Shown piece by piece: positions 23,790-24,730 of a DNA stretch of 24,730 bases (position 1 is its first letter; every line of letters begins with the position of its first letter). The DNA is from Rhodospirillaceae bacterium CCH5-H10. GTDB lineage: Bacteria > Pseudomonadota > Alphaproteobacteria > Reyranellales > Reyranellaceae. Position numbers and translations under genes: made by a program. The stretch is taken from assembly GCA_001557035.1 (NCBI GenBank), contig LSKJ01000501.1, positions 1 to 24,730 of the forward strand, read 5' to 3'. Below the pieces are notes generated by a model that was not told the DNA's origin, did not search any database, and saw only the letters and a list, made by a program, of their open reading frames with translations.

Positions 23790-24730
23790 CTACTCGATCG
23801 CGACCAGCCGGCCGTTCTGGACGCGGCAGAGGCCCCGGTCGGATGTCGAGGGGCGACCAGCGAGCGTCACCATGTCGGGGACGTAGATCGGCCGGTTGCT
23901 TGCGAAGCCGGCAGTCGAGAGGAGGCGGGCCTGCTTGCCGGCCTCGGCTTGCGAGTAGACGACGGTGACGCCGTTGATCAATGCGTATTCTTCCGGCCAG
24001 ACGAGACGCAGCACGGTGATCGGGCGGCCGTGCTCGTCGCGGGCCGTCCAACGTTCGACCTTCGGCGGCGCGCTCGTCTTGCCGACACCGCGATGAACGG
24101 TGCCGTCGAGCGTGACGCCGGTCTGGGTCATCTGGCCAAGCGGCAGCATCGTGTCGAGGTTCTCTTCGTTCCGGCCGACCCAGATTTCAAGGTGCGGCTG
24201 GTTGATCCATGAACCTCCCGCGGGCGCCGCCGCGGGGACGGGATCGAAGACCTGCACGATCAGCGTGTTGCTGCCGACCCCGATCGTCCTGATCTCCGCT
24301 GCCTGGTCGGCCGGCGCAGGCTTGCCCCAGACGATGAAGCCATTCTCGCCGGCCGTGGTCATTCCCGGCACGCAGTTGCCGAGCGACGTGCCGGCCGGGA
24401 TCGTGGCCTTGCCCGGCAGGCCGGGCGCCACCACGGGATAGGCGCCGACCGTTTCGGCATCTATCCTGGCGGCGAAGCCCTGCGGTGGCTTGGGCCAGAG
24501 CGGGCAGCCCATGCCGATGTCGCGCATGGTGCTGTCCTTGCCCAGCGACCGCACCAGTCGCGTCCGGTAATCAATGTCGGTCAGTGTGCCGCTCTGATCG
24601 GAGACATTGTGGTAGCTGCAATCCTGCTCGGTCATGGCCCGAAAGGGTACCAGCGAATAGGTGATGTCCATCGACCAGCGCCACGCTGAGCCGCCATACT
24701 GGTGATGGACGAGGCGGTTGGGACCGACCT
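23790..24730 (-). CDS. Unknown protein, N-terminus outside the window
   Basis: I do not recognise this protein. The frame is open from the window edge (24730) to TAG at 23790-23792, giving at least 312 residues. The first internal Met is at 24671, but the 19 codons before it (including HHQYGGSAWRWS) also read as protein, so the gene probably begins beyond the edge. The sequence has no membrane helix, is rich in Gly, Pro and Thr, and shows beta-strand-like segments (GSNTLIVQVFDPV, HLEIWVGRNEENLDTM, ITVLRLVWPEEYALINGVTVVYS) and four cysteines (in DCSYH, GCPLW, NCVPG and LCRVQ). A secreted or periplasmic beta-rich protein is possible, but no motif proves it. It is convergent with the aldo/keto reductase. 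Confidence 0.75.
   Translation of the reverse strand, partial: VGPNRLVHHQYGGSAWRWSMDITYSLVPFRAMTEQDCSYHNVSDQSGTLTDIDYRTRLVRSLGKDSTMRDIGMGCPLWPKPPQGFAARIDAETVGAYPVVAPGLPGKATIPAGTSLGNCVPGMTTAGENGFIVWGKPAPADQAAEIRTIGVGSNTLIVQVFDPVPAAAPAGGSWINQPHLEIWVGRNEENLDTMLPLGQMTQTGVTLDGTVHRGVGKTSAPPKVERWTARDEHGRPITVLRLVWPEEYALINGVTVVYSQAEAGKQARLLSTAGFASNRPIYVPDMVTLAGRPSTSDRGLCRVQNGRLVAIE

Noticed and set aside
1..24730. Search for a mobile element, phage, CRISPR or defence system as the hidden feature.
   Set aside because: I see no transposase, integrase, Cas, toxin-antitoxin or restriction genes and no regularly spaced direct repeats; the repeats are short dispersed palindromes.

Overview
The window is GC-rich, densely packed bacterial DNA. 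Its gene content suggests a free-living alphaproteobacterium of the Reyranella/Rhodospirillales/Bradyrhizobium type: several orphan tripartite-tricarboxylate-transporter (Bug) binding proteins, many acyl-CoA enzymes, an amidase, a GGT-like hydrolase, a MerR-ATPase fusion and short palindromic repeats between genes. This placement comes from recognising families, not from a marker gene. I see no rRNA, tRNA, CRISPR array, transposase or integrase. No gene-free stretch exceeds 300 bases; the longest is 14574-14814.

Layout. 1-71: tail of a plus-strand gene. 128-3548 (minus): AMP-forming acyl-CoA ligase, then across a palindromic repeat pair a TrpG/PabA glutamine amidotransferase and a Bug binding protein. 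3632-10056 (plus): DMT-type transporter, ADP-forming acyl-CoA ligase fused to a GNAT acetyltransferase, divergent polysaccharide deacetylase, and a GGT-like Ntn hydrolase. A nested palindrome (10076-10132) separates this run from a convergent amidase (10160-11755, minus). Divergent from the amidase are two tandem Bug proteins and a GST (11914-14573). A GSCFA/SGNH protein with a helical-repeat tail follows (14815-16482), with base use visibly less GC-biased than its neighbours. A DadA-type FAD oxidoreductase (16511-17839, minus) is divergent from two tandem acyl-CoA dehydrogenases and a membrane-anchored SGNH protein (17939-21598). The right end holds a MerR-type regulator fused to an ABC-like ATPase (21579-22550, minus), an aldo/keto reductase (22763-23785) and an unknown protein running off the edge (23790-24730, minus).

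How it fits together. Most genes suit scavenging and breakdown of organic acids, amides and acyl compounds. The binding proteins capture carboxylates in the periplasm, the amidase and Ntn hydrolase open amide bonds, the two ligases make CoA thioesters and the dehydrogenases oxidise them. The acetyltransferase domain could adjust ligase activity by lysine acylation. This is inference from families and neighbours; no complete known pathway is present.

The most notable items are the MerR-ATPase fusion with a candidate MerR-type long-spacer promoter of its own; a family of imperfect palindromic repeats whose ends lie at the ribosome-binding sites of two different genes; a perfect 13-bp hairpin spanning the stop codon of the first acyl-CoA dehydrogenase; and a GGT homologue in which the residues that normally hold a gamma-glutamyl group appear replaced.
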